Origin: Alistipes excrementigallinarum
GTDB lineage: Bacteria; Bacteroidota; Bacteroidia; Bacteroidales; Rikenellaceae
Direction of reading: 5' to 3'
Length of the DNA stretch: 64,000 nucleotides
Assembly (NCBI GenBank): GCA_019112825.1
Contig: DXIP01000013.1
Location: forward strand, 85,313 to 149,312
Shown: positions 16,745-24,662 of the stretch, piece by piece
Layout: each line of letters begins with the position of its first letter
How positions within the stretch are numbered: position 1 is the first letter of the stretch
The notes under the pieces: generated by a model
Seen by the model: the letters and a program-made list of their open reading frames with translations, nothing else
Databases searched by the model: none
Told to the model about the DNA's origin: nothing
Translations under genes and position numbers: made by a program

Positions 16745-16993
16745 AATTTTGTAGAATTTGACTTGTGTTCCCGCACCCCGGAACGGGTTATTGCATGAGG
16801 GAGGCGTGGTGCTGAAGGTTCATTCCGGACATAGGTACAGGCCGCACCGTACGGTGCGCCTGCGCCTCAACACACAAGTACGCGAAAAAGAGGGACGCGA
16901 CCGTCCATTCTCCGTTTTCGAACCACACAACCGAGAACAAACTTACGCTTCCGGTATACCATTCTGCTCAGCATATTGTCCTGAAAGGACACA

Positions 16994-17024
16994 CAAATAT
17001 ACTTTTTATCCGATAAAGATGCAA
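16994..17024 (-). promoter_or_regulatory. Promoter of the lipoprotein pair
   Basis: On the minus strand: TTG (17024-17022), 20 nt, TATATTTG (17001-16994). The stretch 16745-16990 between it and the ATG holds no open frame I believe in and would be a long 5' leader. Confidence 0.7.
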
Positions 17025-17084
17025 GAAATACCAACAAAAACGTCCTTTATGGACAACTATTCGTTCGCAGCCCCCTGCCGTCAG

Positions 17085-17300
17085 CCTCCACCCTTCGCCT
17101 GCCTTCCTTCCTGCCTTCTGCTTCCACCTTCCACCTTCCACCTTCCACCTTCGGCCTGCCGCCTGCCGTCAGCCGCCTGCCGCCTGCCGCCTGCCGTCAG
17201 CTTCCACCCATGCGCCCTTGCTATATGCCGCCCCACCGCTCCGCACAAGCCCCTCCATCCGAGCCGCGACGAACTTTCCCTCCCGGCCGCGACAGACTTC
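17085..17300 (-). repeat. Pyrimidine-rich intergenic repeat tract
   Basis: Short tandem copies of CTTCCAC (three to four in a row near 17125-17155) and of GCCTGCCGCCT / GCCGTCA (17155-17205). It lies between the terminator of the acidic-protein gene and the promoter of the lipoprotein pair. No gene seen. Confidence 0.8.
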
Positions 17301-17320
17301 CCTTCCCGGCTGCGACGGAC

Positions 17321-17347
17321 AAAAAAAATGCGACCCGAAGGTCGCAT
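17321..17347 (-). terminator. Terminator of the small acidic protein gene
   Basis: An 8-bp stem (17328-17335 with 17340-17347) around a CGAA loop, followed on the minus strand by a run of eight T. Confidence 0.85.
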
Positions 17348-17392
17348 TAGAAAGTTTTCAAATATCTGTCAAACAGATATTTACAAATTCAA

Positions 17393-17614
17393 TTAGTATT
17401 CCTCCTCGTTGAAGAAGAAGTCATCCTTCGAGGGGTAGTCGGGCCAGATGTCCTCTATCGATTCGTAGATGTCGCCCTCGTCCTCTATCTCCTGCAGATT
17501 CTCGAGAACCTCCAGCGGAGCCCCCGAACGGACCGCATAATCAATCAACTCGTCTTTCGTTGCGGGCCACGGAGCATCTTCGAGCTTCGAGGCCAATTCA
17601 AGCGTCCAATACAT
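17393..17614 (-). CDS. DUF2795-type small acidic protein
   Basis: A 73-aa protein, MYWTLELASKLEDAPWPATKDELIDYAVRSG..., ending in the acidic tail DDFFFNEEEY. It closely follows a protein found almost unchanged throughout Bacteroidota and resembles the DUF2795 fold. It has its own promoter and terminator, so it is expressed alone. No molecular function is known to me; high conservation and acidic composition would suit a protein-binding role, which is speculation. Confidence 0.9.
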   Translation of the reverse strand: MYWTLELASKLEDAPWPATKDELIDYAVRSGAPLEVLENLQEIEDEGDIYESIEDIWPDYPSKDDFFFNEEEY

Positions 17615-17692
17615 AGGTCATTAACTTTTAAGTCCCTAATTAAAAGCTCGTTCCGGTTTCCGTGCGAAAATCCGGACACGGTTGTAGTCGTG

Positions 17693-17721
17693 CAAAAGTA
17701 TAAAAAAAACGAGAAATACAA
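17693..17721 (-). promoter_or_regulatory. Promoter of the small acidic protein gene
   Basis: On the minus strand: TTG (17721-17719), 18 nt, TACTTTTG (17700-17693), in an AT-rich stretch; a second TTTG lies at 22-nt spacing. Confidence 0.65.
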
Positions 17722-17775
17722 ACAAATTCGTATAAAACATCGCGTAAATACGAACTTTATTCTGGAAATCAACGA

Positions 17776-18327
17776 TTAAGGAATCCACAGCTGCTCCTCG
17801 ACCCCGAAGTGCTCCGTCAGCACGCGTCCCAGCAGGTAGAAGTAGTCCGACAGGCGGTTGAGGTAGACCAGCGCCGTGGAGTCGGCACCGTACTTCTGAG
17901 CGGCACGCAGCGACGCACGCTCCGCCCGGCGGCAGACCGTCCGGCAGACGTGGCATATCGACACGACGGCATTGCCGCCCGGGATGGTGAACTTCGTGAT
18001 GGGCGGCACGAGGGCCTGCATGGCGTCGATGCGGTGCTCGAGCCACTCGACCGACGACGCAGCGAGCGGAGCCACCTTGCCCTCGCCCCCCTGGCCCACG
18101 GCCAGCAGCGCCGAGACGGTCATCAGCCGCGAGGTGATTTGCGCAATGTCGTCGACGTAGGCGGACAGCCCCTCCTCGTCGCGCATGTGGTCACCCAGCA
18201 GCGCCGTGAAGGCCATCAGTTCATCGACCGAGCCGTAGGCCTCGACCCGTTCGTCACTCTTGAAGACCCGTTCGCCGCCGATGAGCGACGTGGTTCCCTG
18301 GTCTCCCGTTTTGGTATAGACTTTCAT
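17776..18327 (-). CDS. ATP:cob(I)alamin adenosyltransferase, PduO type
   Basis: Makes adenosylcobalamin from cob(I)alamin and ATP. The 183-aa protein starts MKVYTKTGDQGTTSLIGGERVFKSDERVEAYGSVDEL, the ATP-binding N-terminus of PduO-type enzymes, and has the later motifs CRTVCRRAER and YLNRLSDYFYLLGR. Length is normal. Its start codon overlaps the end of the upstream gene by 4 nt, so the two are coupled. In Bacteroidales the coenzyme would serve enzymes such as methylmalonyl-CoA mutase. Confidence 0.95.
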   Translation of the reverse strand: MKVYTKTGDQGTTSLIGGERVFKSDERVEAYGSVDELMAFTALLGDHMRDEEGLSAYVDDIAQITSRLMTVSALLAVGQGGEGKVAPLAASSVEWLEHRIDAMQALVPPITKFTIPGGNAVVSICHVCRTVCRRAERASLRAAQKYGADSTALVYLNRLSDYFYLLGRVLTEHFGVEEQLWIP

Positions 18328-18860
18328 ATCCGGAAGTGTTGTTTAGGCAGATAATTGTTAAAGATGAGCAGATAGGCCCGGTTGTCGACCGACGTGCAGC
18401 CGTGCGCGGCGACAATGCGGCGGCAGAGCCGGCAGCGCTCCTCGTCGGCATAGGGCTCCAGCAGCACAAGAGTCGTGCCGCAGCGCCGTGCCTGGTCGAC
18501 AAGCGCGAGCACCTCCTCTTCGGGCAGGCTCCGGCCGACGACGCAGAGGTCGACCCCCGTGCGGTTCATGGCAAAGGTGTGGTAGCCGCAGTGGATGAAG
18601 AGGTTCTGCAACTGTACGGCGCGCCGGTGCCCGACGCCCGCGGCGCAGAGCGCCCCGTAGAGCTCCCGGTCGCCCGGCAGCAGGTCGTGCCGCATGAAGA
18701 CCTGGCGGACAATCGCGTAGACGAAGGGCGAATGGACCCCGTGGCCGCGGAAATAGCGCGCCCGGACCAGGCGGTTCTTCAATCCGGCGACCCGTCCGTA
18801 GATGCTCCGACCGATTCTGCGGCCGATTCTTCGTCCTCCCAGATGCATTCCGCAGCGCAT
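18324..18860 (-). CDS. Uncharacterised protein, possibly a shortened methyltransferase-like protein
   Basis: A 178-aa, Arg-rich soluble protein. The segment ARYFRGHGVHSPFVYAIVRQVF resembles the N-terminal HSPF motif of a family of Bacteroidota SAM-dependent methyltransferase-like proteins. The remainder (GVDLCVVGRSLPEEEVLALVDQARRCGTTLVLLEPYADEERC) looks like the last Rossmann strands, but I see no SAM-binding glycine loop. It could be a degenerate or shortened member of that family. The gene overlaps the adenosyltransferase start by 4 nt. Confidence 0.7.
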   Translation of the reverse strand: MRCGMHLGGRRIGRRIGRSIYGRVAGLKNRLVRARYFRGHGVHSPFVYAIVRQVFMRHDLLPGDRELYGALCAAGVGHRRAVQLQNLFIHCGYHTFAMNRTGVDLCVVGRSLPEEEVLALVDQARRCGTTLVLLEPYADEERCRLCRRIVAAHGCTSVDNRAYLLIFNNYLPKQHFRI

Positions 18861-18881
18861 TTTTCAGGTTTGCGGCGGCTC

Positions 18882-20162
18882 CTACCGCTTCAGCATGCCG
18901 GCCAGACGTCCGGTCGAGAAGGCGATTTGGAGGTTGTAGCCGCCCGTATTGGCGTCGAGGTCGAGCACCTCGCCCGCAAAGTAGAGCCCGGGGACCTTGA
19001 GCGACTCCATCGTATGGGGGTTCACCTCGTCGCAGCGCACCCCACCGGCCGTCACGACGGCATATTCGAACGGGGCGTAGTCGACGATGGGGAAGGTAAG
19101 CCCCTTGAGCGTCTTGACCAGGCGCCGCTTCTCGGCGTCGGTGAGCTTGCTCACGTAGTTCTTCGAGTGGATGTCGAGCTCCTCGGCAAGCGGCATGACC
19201 AGCGGCCGCGGCACCAGCTTGCGCAGCAGCTCGGCGAAGAACTCCGTGGGGGCCATCTCGGCCAGCTCGCGGTCGATGCGGTTGAGGAGCATCTCCTCGG
19301 TCAGCGCCGGCTTGAGGTCGAGCACCAGCTTGACGCGGCGCCCGTCGATGAGCGCATCGACCGCATCGCGGCTCACGCGCAGCGCCACGGCCCCCTCGAT
19401 GCCCCGCTCCGAGAAGCCCACCTCGCCGAACTCCTCGCGCACGGGTTCGTTGTCGACCCAGAGCGTCGCCCGCACGTTGCGCAGCAGCAGGCCGCGGAGG
19501 TACTTCATCTGGTTGTGCGACGAGACGAGCGGCGTGAGCGACGGACGCACCGCCTCGATTGTATGCCCCAGGTCGGCGGCAAAGCGGTAGCCGTCACCCG
19601 TCGAGCCGGTGGCCGGATAGGAGAGGCCGCCCGTGGCGACAATCACCTGCGGTGCCTCGACCTTGCGCTCGAAGCCCCGCTTGTTGCGGTAGCGCACCCC
19701 GAAGACATGGCCCGCAAGGGTCAGGACTCCAGTCACCTGCGTATTGTAGAGGATTTTCACGCCGTTCTCGACGCAGTAGTCCAGCAGCGCGTTGGCGATG
19801 TCCCACGCCTTGCCGCTGTGGGGGAAGACGCGCTCGCCCCGCTCGATGTCGAGCTTGACGCCCCGCCGCTCGAAGAAGCGGATGGTCGCCCGGTTGTTGA
19901 ATTCGGCAAAGGCCGGTGCGAAGAAGTCGGCGTTGGTGCGCACCTGCGAGGCGAACTCCTCGGGCGGACGGGCGTTGGTGACGTTGCAGCGCCCCTTGCC
20001 CGTGATGCGGACCTTGCGTCCCGACTTCTCCATCTTCTCGAGCAGCAGCACGCGCTTGCCGTTGCGTGCGGCCGTCGCGGCCGCCATCATGCCGGCGGCC
20101 CCCGCCCCCACGACGATTACGTCGCAGGAGTTCTCGGCGTATTCATCCCTGAGTTGTTCCAT
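18882..20162 (-). CDS. HI0933-type flavoprotein (BaiN/YhiN-like NAD(P)/FAD oxidoreductase)
   Basis: A 426-aa FAD protein. The FAD-binding motif DVIVVGAGAAGMMAA is at about 14-28, followed by GRKVRITGKGRCNVTN, the HI0933 family signature, and a C-terminal YFAGEVLDLDANTGGYNLQIAFSTGRLAG. Family members are poorly characterised; BaiN of Clostridium works on bile-acid intermediates, but this cannot be claimed here. The start at 20162 is only 8 nt from the -7 box, so the mRNA is nearly leaderless. Confidence 0.93.
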   Translation of the reverse strand: MEQLRDEYAENSCDVIVVGAGAAGMMAAATAARNGKRVLLLEKMEKSGRKVRITGKGRCNVTNARPPEEFASQVRTNADFFAPAFAEFNNRATIRFFERRGVKLDIERGERVFPHSGKAWDIANALLDYCVENGVKILYNTQVTGVLTLAGHVFGVRYRNKRGFERKVEAPQVIVATGGLSYPATGSTGDGYRFAADLGHTIEAVRPSLTPLVSSHNQMKYLRGLLLRNVRATLWVDNEPVREEFGEVGFSERGIEGAVALRVSRDAVDALIDGRRVKLVLDLKPALTEEMLLNRIDRELAEMAPTEFFAELLRKLVPRPLVMPLAEELDIHSKNYVSKLTDAEKRRLVKTLKGLTFPIVDYAPFEYAVVTAGGVRCDEVNPHTMESLKVPGLYFAGEVLDLDANTGGYNLQIAFSTGRLAGMLKR

Positions 20163-20170
20163 ACGTGCGG

Positions 20171-20202
20171 CAAAGATACGAACATTTCGGCAGAGGCGGC
20201 AA
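20171..20202 (-). promoter_or_regulatory. Promoter of the HI0933-type gene
   Basis: On the minus strand: TTG (20202-20200), 21 nt, TATCTTTG (20178-20171). The ATG at 20162 would lie at or within 1-2 nt of the transcript start. Confidence 0.65.
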
Positions 20203-20303
20203 GCGGCGGCCGATTTTTTCACCCCTCCGGACGCCGAAGGCGCCCGCACGCGGCAAAAAAGGGCGCCGCACCGCTCGGTTGCCCCATCGAAAGAGGCGTT
20301 TTA

Positions 20304-20335
20304 TTTTCAAATCTTGATTTTTAGTTGTACTTTTG
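20304..20335 (+). promoter_or_regulatory. Promoter of nusB
   Basis: TACTTTTG at 20328-20335, with TTTT at 20304-20307 in the -33 position (20-nt spacing; weak). Confidence 0.55.
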
Positions 20336-20365
20336 CGCCCGTCTAAAGTCGCAAGAGTTACAATT

Positions 20366-21301
20366 ATGTTGAGCAGAAGATTACTTCGCATCAAGGTCAT
20401 CAAGGCGCTGTTCGCCCATCTGAAATCGGGCGCCGACAACATGATGGCCTCGGAAAAGAACCTGATGGCGTCGGTGGACAAGGCCTACGACCTCTACAAC
20501 CTGATGCTGACCCTGCCGGTCGAGATTGCCCGCTATGCCGAGCACCGTCAGGAGCTGGCCCGGCAGAAGAAGCTGCCGACCTACGAGGACCTCAACCCCA
20601 ACACCAAGTTCGTCGACAACTCGGTCATCCGCATCATCGCCAACACCGACGCGGTGAACGACTACACGGCCGCCCGCAAGCTCAACTGGAGCCTCTACCC
20701 CGAGCTCATCCGCACGCTCTACACACAGCTCACCGAAAGCGACTACTACAAGAGCTACATGCAGCGCAGCGAGCGCTCGTTTGCCGACGACCGCCAGCTG
20801 GTCGAGGATTTCTTCAAGAGCCTGCAGGAGTGCGAGGCGCTCGACACGGTGCTCGAGGAGATGTCGATTCTCTGGGACGACGACCTGGGCTACATCCTCA
20901 TGATGATTCTGCGCACGCTCTCCAACCTCCGCCCCACCCACACCGAGCTGAAGGTGGCCCCGAAGTTCAAGAGCGAGGAGGACCCGCAGTTCGTCAAGAC
21001 GCTCTTCGAGAAGACGCTGGTCAACTTCGGCGAGTACCAGCGCTACATCGAGAAGTTCACCGCCAACTGGGACATCGAGCGCATCGTCTTCATGGACAAC
21101 CTCATCATCGGCACGGCGATGGCCGAGCTGCTCAACTTCCCCTCGATTCCCGTCAAGGTGACGCTCGACGAGTACATCGAAATCTCGAAGTACTACTCGA
21201 CGCCGGGCAGCAGCGTCTTCATCAACGGCGTGCTGGACAAGATTGTCGAGTCGCTGACGGCCGAGGGCCGCATCAAGAAGGCGGGCCGCGGACTTATCTG
21301 A
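20366..21301 (+). CDS. nusB: Transcription antitermination factor NusB, long Bacteroidota form
   Basis: RNA-binding factor that with NusE supports rRNA transcription antitermination. The 311-aa protein starts MLSRRLLRIKVIKALFAHLKSG, the NusB N-terminus, and the C-terminal half (IERIVFMDNLIIGTAMAELLNFPSIPVKVTLDEYIEISKYYSTPGSSVFINGVLDKI) matches the NusB domain. It is about twice the length of E. coli NusB because of a central helical insertion, as is usual in this phylum. Followed by a DUF1573 gene and yajC, a conserved neighbourhood. Confidence 0.95.
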   Translation: MLSRRLLRIKVIKALFAHLKSGADNMMASEKNLMASVDKAYDLYNLMLTLPVEIARYAEHRQELARQKKLPTYEDLNPNTKFVDNSVIRIIANTDAVNDYTAARKLNWSLYPELIRTLYTQLTESDYYKSYMQRSERSFADDRQLVEDFFKSLQECEALDTVLEEMSILWDDDLGYILMMILRTLSNLRPTHTELKVAPKFKSEEDPQFVKTLFEKTLVNFGEYQRYIEKFTANWDIERIVFMDNLIIGTAMAELLNFPSIPVKVTLDEYIEISKYYSTPGSSVFINGVLDKIVESLTAEGRIKKAGRGLI

Positions 21302-21350
21302 CAACCGGGCGCCGCTCCGGCGGTGCCGCATCCCCCCCCACTCCACCACC

Positions 21351-21800
21351 TTGAAGAGACTCCGCATCCTGCCCCGATTTGCGACTGCGGCGGCGCTGAC
21401 GGCGCTGCTGACGCTCGCCGCGGGGTGCGGTCCGTCGTCGCGCAAAAAGGCCGCAGGTGCCGCCCCGCGGGGGAAAATCATCGAAATATCGGACAGCACG
21501 CTCCTGCATGGAGCCACCGACACGATTCGTTTCGGACGGCTGCACTCGGGCGAGATTGCCGTGCTGCGCTTCCACCTGCACAACGCATCGTCGCGCCCGA
21601 CGGCCGTCGTCTCGACCGAGCGCAGCTGCGGATGCACGACGCTCGAGGCCGAGGCGCGCCCCATCGCCCCCGGACAGGAGCTCGCCTGCTCGCTCACCTT
21701 CGATTCGCGGGGCGAATACGGCTGGCAGCTCAAGCTTATCGACGTAAGTCTGGCGGGCGGACGGCCGCTGCGGCTCTTCATCGAAGCCGATGTGGAGTAA
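21351..21800 (+). CDS. DUF1573 lipoprotein with a TTG start
   Basis: A 149-aa lipoprotein. Its signal peptide (MKRLRILPRFATAAALTALLTLAAGC, Cys26) is complete only if translation starts at the TTG at 21351; no in-frame ATG is suitably placed. Residues about 55-149 form a DUF1573 Ig-like domain (FGRLHSGEIAVLRFHLHN...STERSCGCTTLEAEARPIAPGQ), a short periplasmic or surface fold common between nusB and yajC in Bacteroidota. An 8-C run lies at 21332-21339, just ahead of the start. Transcribed with nusB (49-nt gap). Confidence 0.88.
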   Translation: MKRLRILPRFATAAALTALLTLAAGCGPSSRKKAAGAAPRGKIIEISDSTLLHGATDTIRFGRLHSGEIAVLRFHLHNASSRPTAVVSTERSCGCTTLEAEARPIAPGQELACSLTFDSRGEYGWQLKLIDVSLAGGRPLRLFIEADVE

Positions 21801-21803
21801 TTC

Positions 21804-21833
21804 TTGCAGATTCGACAATTATGCGTATATTTG
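21804..21833 (+). promoter_or_regulatory. Promoter of yajC
   Basis: TTG at 21804-21806, 19 nt, TATATTTG at 21826-21833. It starts within 4 nt of the preceding stop codon. Confidence 0.75.
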
Positions 21834-21865
21834 CACTATTAATAACAAGCTAAAACCGAAAGACA

Positions 21866-22189
21866 ATGATTAATTTCCTGAATGCAGCCCCTGCACAGCC
21901 CGAACCGGGTTTCATGCAGCAGTACAGCTTCCTCATCATGATTGCACTGATGGTGCTCGTGCTCTGGCTCTTCATGTGGCGTCCCGAAGCCAAGCGCCGC
22001 AAGCAGATGCAGGAGTTCCGCAACGGCCTGAAGAAGGGCGACAAGATTATCACCGCCGGCGGCATCTACGGCACCGTGAAGGAGGTGAAGGAGACGTCGC
22101 TGCTCATCGAGGTCGACAGCAACGTCACGCTGCGCATCGACAAGAACATGGTCGTAGCCGACAACTCCGACCTGCAGCAGCAGCGTTAA
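21866..22189 (+). CDS. yajC: Preprotein translocase subunit YajC
   Basis: A 107-aa membrane protein with one TM helix (YSFLIMIALMVLVLWLFMW, about 20-38) followed by RPEAKRRKQMQEFRNGLKKGDKIITAGGIYGTVKEV, the YajC signature. It associates with SecDF at the Sec translocon. It has its own promoter and terminator. Confidence 0.96.
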   Translation: MINFLNAAPAQPEPGFMQQYSFLIMIALMVLVLWLFMWRPEAKRRKQMQEFRNGLKKGDKIITAGGIYGTVKEVKETSLLIEVDSNVTLRIDKNMVVADNSDLQQQR

Positions 22190-22208
22190 CGGCACCCGTG
22201 TCGAAGCA

Positions 22209-22246
22209 TATCCCCTTCCGAACGCGCTTCGGAGGGGGATTCTTTA
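22209..22246 (+). terminator. Terminator of yajC
   Basis: A 13-bp stem with one G-U pair (22209-22222 with 22228-22240), loop CGCGC, followed by TTCTTT. Confidence 0.75.
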
Positions 22247-22418
22247 TCTGCCTTACCGGCTCACCGGTCCGGACCCGCCCGGTCCGTCATTTCCAGATTT
22301 CAACGATTCAACCGCACGACAGCGCCACACCGGAGGCCGCAGAATTGCCGCAGGATTGCCGCGTCCCAAGGGACCTCGCCCCGAAGCCATGCCGCGCGGA
22401 ACATTCACACACAACGAC

Positions 22419-22667
22419 ATGCTCAAACACCTCTCCTACCCCACCGTGGGCACCTGCTCGCGACAAATCGACATCGAAACCGACGGAGACGTCATCCGCA
22501 GCGTGACCTTCACGGGCGGGTGCCACGGCAATACGCAGGGCATCGCCTCGCTGGTGCGGGGCATGAAGGTCGAGGAGGCCATCGCCCGGCTCGAGGGCAT
22601 CGACTGCCACGGCAAGGGAACCTCGTGCCCCGACCAGCTGGCCCGCGCGCTGCGGCGCATGCTCTGA
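22419..22667 (+). CDS. TSCPD domain protein (TIGR03905 type)
   Basis: About 82 aa, MLKHLSYPTVGTCSRQIDIETDGDVIRSVTFTGGCHGNTQGIASLVRGM...GKGTSCPDQLARAL. The conserved cysteines in GTCS, GGCHGN and TSCPDQL identify the TSCPD family, named after that motif and also found at the C-terminus of some ribonucleotide reductases; it may bind metal or nucleic acid. I chose the ATG at 22419 because homologues begin just before the YPTVGTCS segment; ATGs at 22389 and 22356 would add residues without family likeness. No promoter box recognised. Confidence 0.85.
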   Translation: MLKHLSYPTVGTCSRQIDIETDGDVIRSVTFTGGCHGNTQGIASLVRGMKVEEAIARLEGIDCHGKGTSCPDQLARALRRML

Positions 22668-22806
22668 CGGGGCAGCCGCATGCCGGAGCCAACCCGGCAA
22701 AAGTCGCTCCGGCGCGCTGCAAAATCGGGACACAGTCCGCTCCGATTGGATATTTTTTACTATCTTTAATCCATCATCGGAACCACTCCCGCAAAACCCC
22801 GCACCC

Positions 22807-23481
22807 ATGAAACGACTGCTCCTCTTTGCCGTTATTTTACTCTGTTCCTACACCATTCAGCTGCCGGAATATACCAGAACCAGCTTCCTCGACTTCAACA
22901 AATACAAGCCGTTCCTCGTCTCCTCGCTTCCCGACTATGCGGGATATTCCTACACGTCGCTCGGACAAATTATCGTAGAGGTAGGTCAGGCAACAACCTA
23001 TCAGAACGGCATGGTTTCGACAAAAGCCGTCTCCTCCCAAACGGTCCTCGACCTTCTGGTGAACGAGGCCAAAGAGAGCGGCGCCAACGGCATCATCGGC
23101 GTGAACATCTCCTACACGCCGGCCTCGGACAGAAGAGCCCAACCCTGTTGGACGGCAATCGGGATTGCCATTCATGCCGACAGCCTCGACGAGAACGCCT
23201 TCACCTCGATAAACGATGACTTCGCTGCAAAATTCCGTCGGACGCCCGTAACTCGGGATGAACTGGCCCGATTCATCGAGCAGACTGTCTCCTACCTGAA
23301 AAACAACGCCTTGGAGCTGACACGCGCCGGAAAGGATGATTTCGAGGTATTCGACATTCAAACAAAACGGTACATAACACTGGATGCGTTCAATGCCCGG
23401 TACGGCGAATATGCCTACAAGATGCTCTCCCGGGCATTCGATGCGGCCATGGCTGAGGAGAGCAGAACCGCCGACCAATAG
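22807..23481 (+). CDS. Uncharacterised secreted protein with a YbjQ-like core
   Basis: A 224-aa protein with an N-terminal hydrophobic segment (MKRLLLFAVILLCSYTIQ), probably a signal peptide. The central part, GYSYTSLGQIIVEVGQAT...VLDLLVNEAKESGANGIIGVNISYTP, has the order of elements seen in YbjQ/UPF0145-like proteins (small pentameric folds), but the similarity is weak. The C-terminal 80 residues are helical and unrecognised. A -7-like TATCTTTA at 22761-22768 precedes it. Codon use is somewhat less GC-extreme than its neighbours. Confidence 0.75.
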   Translation: MKRLLLFAVILLCSYTIQLPEYTRTSFLDFNKYKPFLVSSLPDYAGYSYTSLGQIIVEVGQATTYQNGMVSTKAVSSQTVLDLLVNEAKESGANGIIGVNISYTPASDRRAQPCWTAIGIAIHADSLDENAFTSINDDFAAKFRRTPVTRDELARFIEQTVSYLKNNALELTRAGKDDFEVFDIQTKRYITLDAFNARYGEYAYKMLSRAFDAAMAEESRTADQ

Positions 23482-23669
23482 CCCTCTGCCTCCACTCGCC
23501 TTCCACCTCCGGTACCAGACATTTCAACCGGAGGCGAACAGGCCCCCCGCTGCCCGGCAAGGGCGGTATTCGTCAAACAGTTCTACCCGAAAGAGTCTCT
23601 TCGGGTTCGCCGCAGAGTTTCGGAACGGATTTTGAACGTAGGCATTCGTTACCAAAATTCGTTCTGACC

Positions 23670-23936
23670 ATGTATTTTCTCTGGTATCTGCTCATTGGTC
23701 TGGTCGCCGGATGGCTGGCCGGACTCATCGTCAAGGGTCGCGGCGCGGGGTTCCTCGTCAACCTCGCCGTCGGCGTTATCGGCGGCCTGCTGGGCGGCTG
23801 GCTCTTCTCGTTGCTGGGGCTCGTCGCCGTGGGAACGCTCGGAAGCCTGCTCTCCTCGCTGGCCGGAGCCGTCGTGCTGCTGTGGCTCGTCGCGCTCCTC
23901 ACACCCCGCAGCCGCAAAGAGCGCTCCGACCGCTGA
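23670..23936 (+). CDS. GlsB/YeaQ/YmgE family membrane protein
   Basis: An 88-aa, glycine-rich protein with three hydrophobic segments: MYFLWYLLIGLVAGWLAGLIVKGRGAGFLVNLAVGVIGGLLGGWLFSLLG. This is the usual pattern of the transglycosylase-associated / GlsB stress-response family. Role in the envelope under stress is known only loosely. A long repeat tract follows it. Confidence 0.9.
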   Translation: MYFLWYLLIGLVAGWLAGLIVKGRGAGFLVNLAVGVIGGLLGGWLFSLLGLVAVGTLGSLLSSLAGAVVLLWLVALLTPRSRKERSDR

Positions 23937-23944
23937 CACGCCCG

Positions 23945-24440
23945 CGCCCGCACTACCGGCCAACCCGCCGCCCGCCGTTTCGCCGCTTCGCCGCTTCGCC
24001 GCACGGCACGGGCAGAGCCGACGGAAGGACCTCCACACCGCGAACGAAACGCACGGCACGGCCTGCCCCGAAAACGAGCCGTCCAAAGCATCTCCGCACC
24101 GAAAGCGAAAGCCGGGAACCTCCAAAAACGGAGCCGTTCGAAGCCTCCCCGCCCCGCGAACGGAGCGCATGGCACGGTCTGCCCCGAAAACGGAACCGCA
24201 TGGAAGGGCCCGCCTCCAAAACGGAACGGTCCAAAGCCCCCCGCCCCGCAAGCGGAGCGCACGGCACGGGCAGAGCCGCCGGAAGGCCCCCGCCCCGCAA
24301 ACGGAGCACACGGTACGGTCAGCCCCGAAAACGGAGCCGTCCAAAGCCTCCCCGCCCCGAAAGCGAAAGCCGGGAGCCTCTGAAAACGACCGCACAAAGC
24401 CTCCCCGTCCCAAGCGCGAAGGCCGACCTCCGAAAACGCA
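23945..24440. repeat. Large intergenic repeat tract (about 500 nt)
   Basis: Composed of words such as CCGAAAACGGAGCCGTCCAA, GCACGGCACGGGCAGAGCC and CGAAAGCGAAAGCCGGGA. A block at 24066-24123 recurs at 24323-24381 with only a handful of differences. Open frames cross it on both strands but are low-complexity. It separates the GlsB gene from tRNA-Gln. Confidence 0.8.
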
Positions 24441-24469
24441 GAAAACCCGCTGCTGAACAGCGGGTTTTC
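24441..24469 (-). terminator. Terminator of tRNA-Gln
   Basis: An 11-bp perfect stem (24442-24452 with 24458-24468), loop CTGAA, with T-rich sequence following on the minus strand. Directly 3' of the tRNA. Confidence 0.8.
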
Positions 24470-24476
24470 CGTTTGG

Positions 24477-24547
24477 TTGAGCTACCAGGATTCGAACCTG
24501 GAATTTCAGAACCAAAATCTGACGTGTTACCATTACACCATAGCTCA
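24477..24547 (-). tRNA. tRNA-Gln (anticodon UUG)
   Basis: On the minus strand the acceptor stem TGAGCTA pairs with TAGCTCA, the anticodon loop TTTTGGT sits on the stem TCAGA/TCTGA (anticodon TTG), and the T arm reads GGTTCGAATCC. The discriminator is A, and CCA is encoded at 24476-24474. A full promoter lies just upstream and a terminator just downstream, so it is transcribed alone. Confidence 0.95.
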
Positions 24548-24568
24548 ATCCGAGCTCGAAAGCGACGG

Positions 24569-24598
24569 CAAAGATACGCAAAAAACGGGAAAATCCAA
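24569..24598 (-). promoter_or_regulatory. Promoter of tRNA-Gln
   Basis: On the minus strand: TTG (24598-24596), 19 nt, TATCTTTG (24576-24569), about 22 nt before the mature 5' end. Confidence 0.75.
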
Positions 24599-24649
24599 TT
24601 TTGAACATAAAAATAGCGGAACGAAGAAAAAAGATTCTCCCTTTTTGGT

Positions 24650-24657
24650 TATTTTTG
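24650..24657 (+). promoter_or_regulatory. -7 box of the 24663 gene
   Basis: TATTTTTG, with 5 nt between it and the ATG; the message would be leaderless or nearly so. Confidence 0.45.
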
Positions 24658-24662
24658 CGGCG

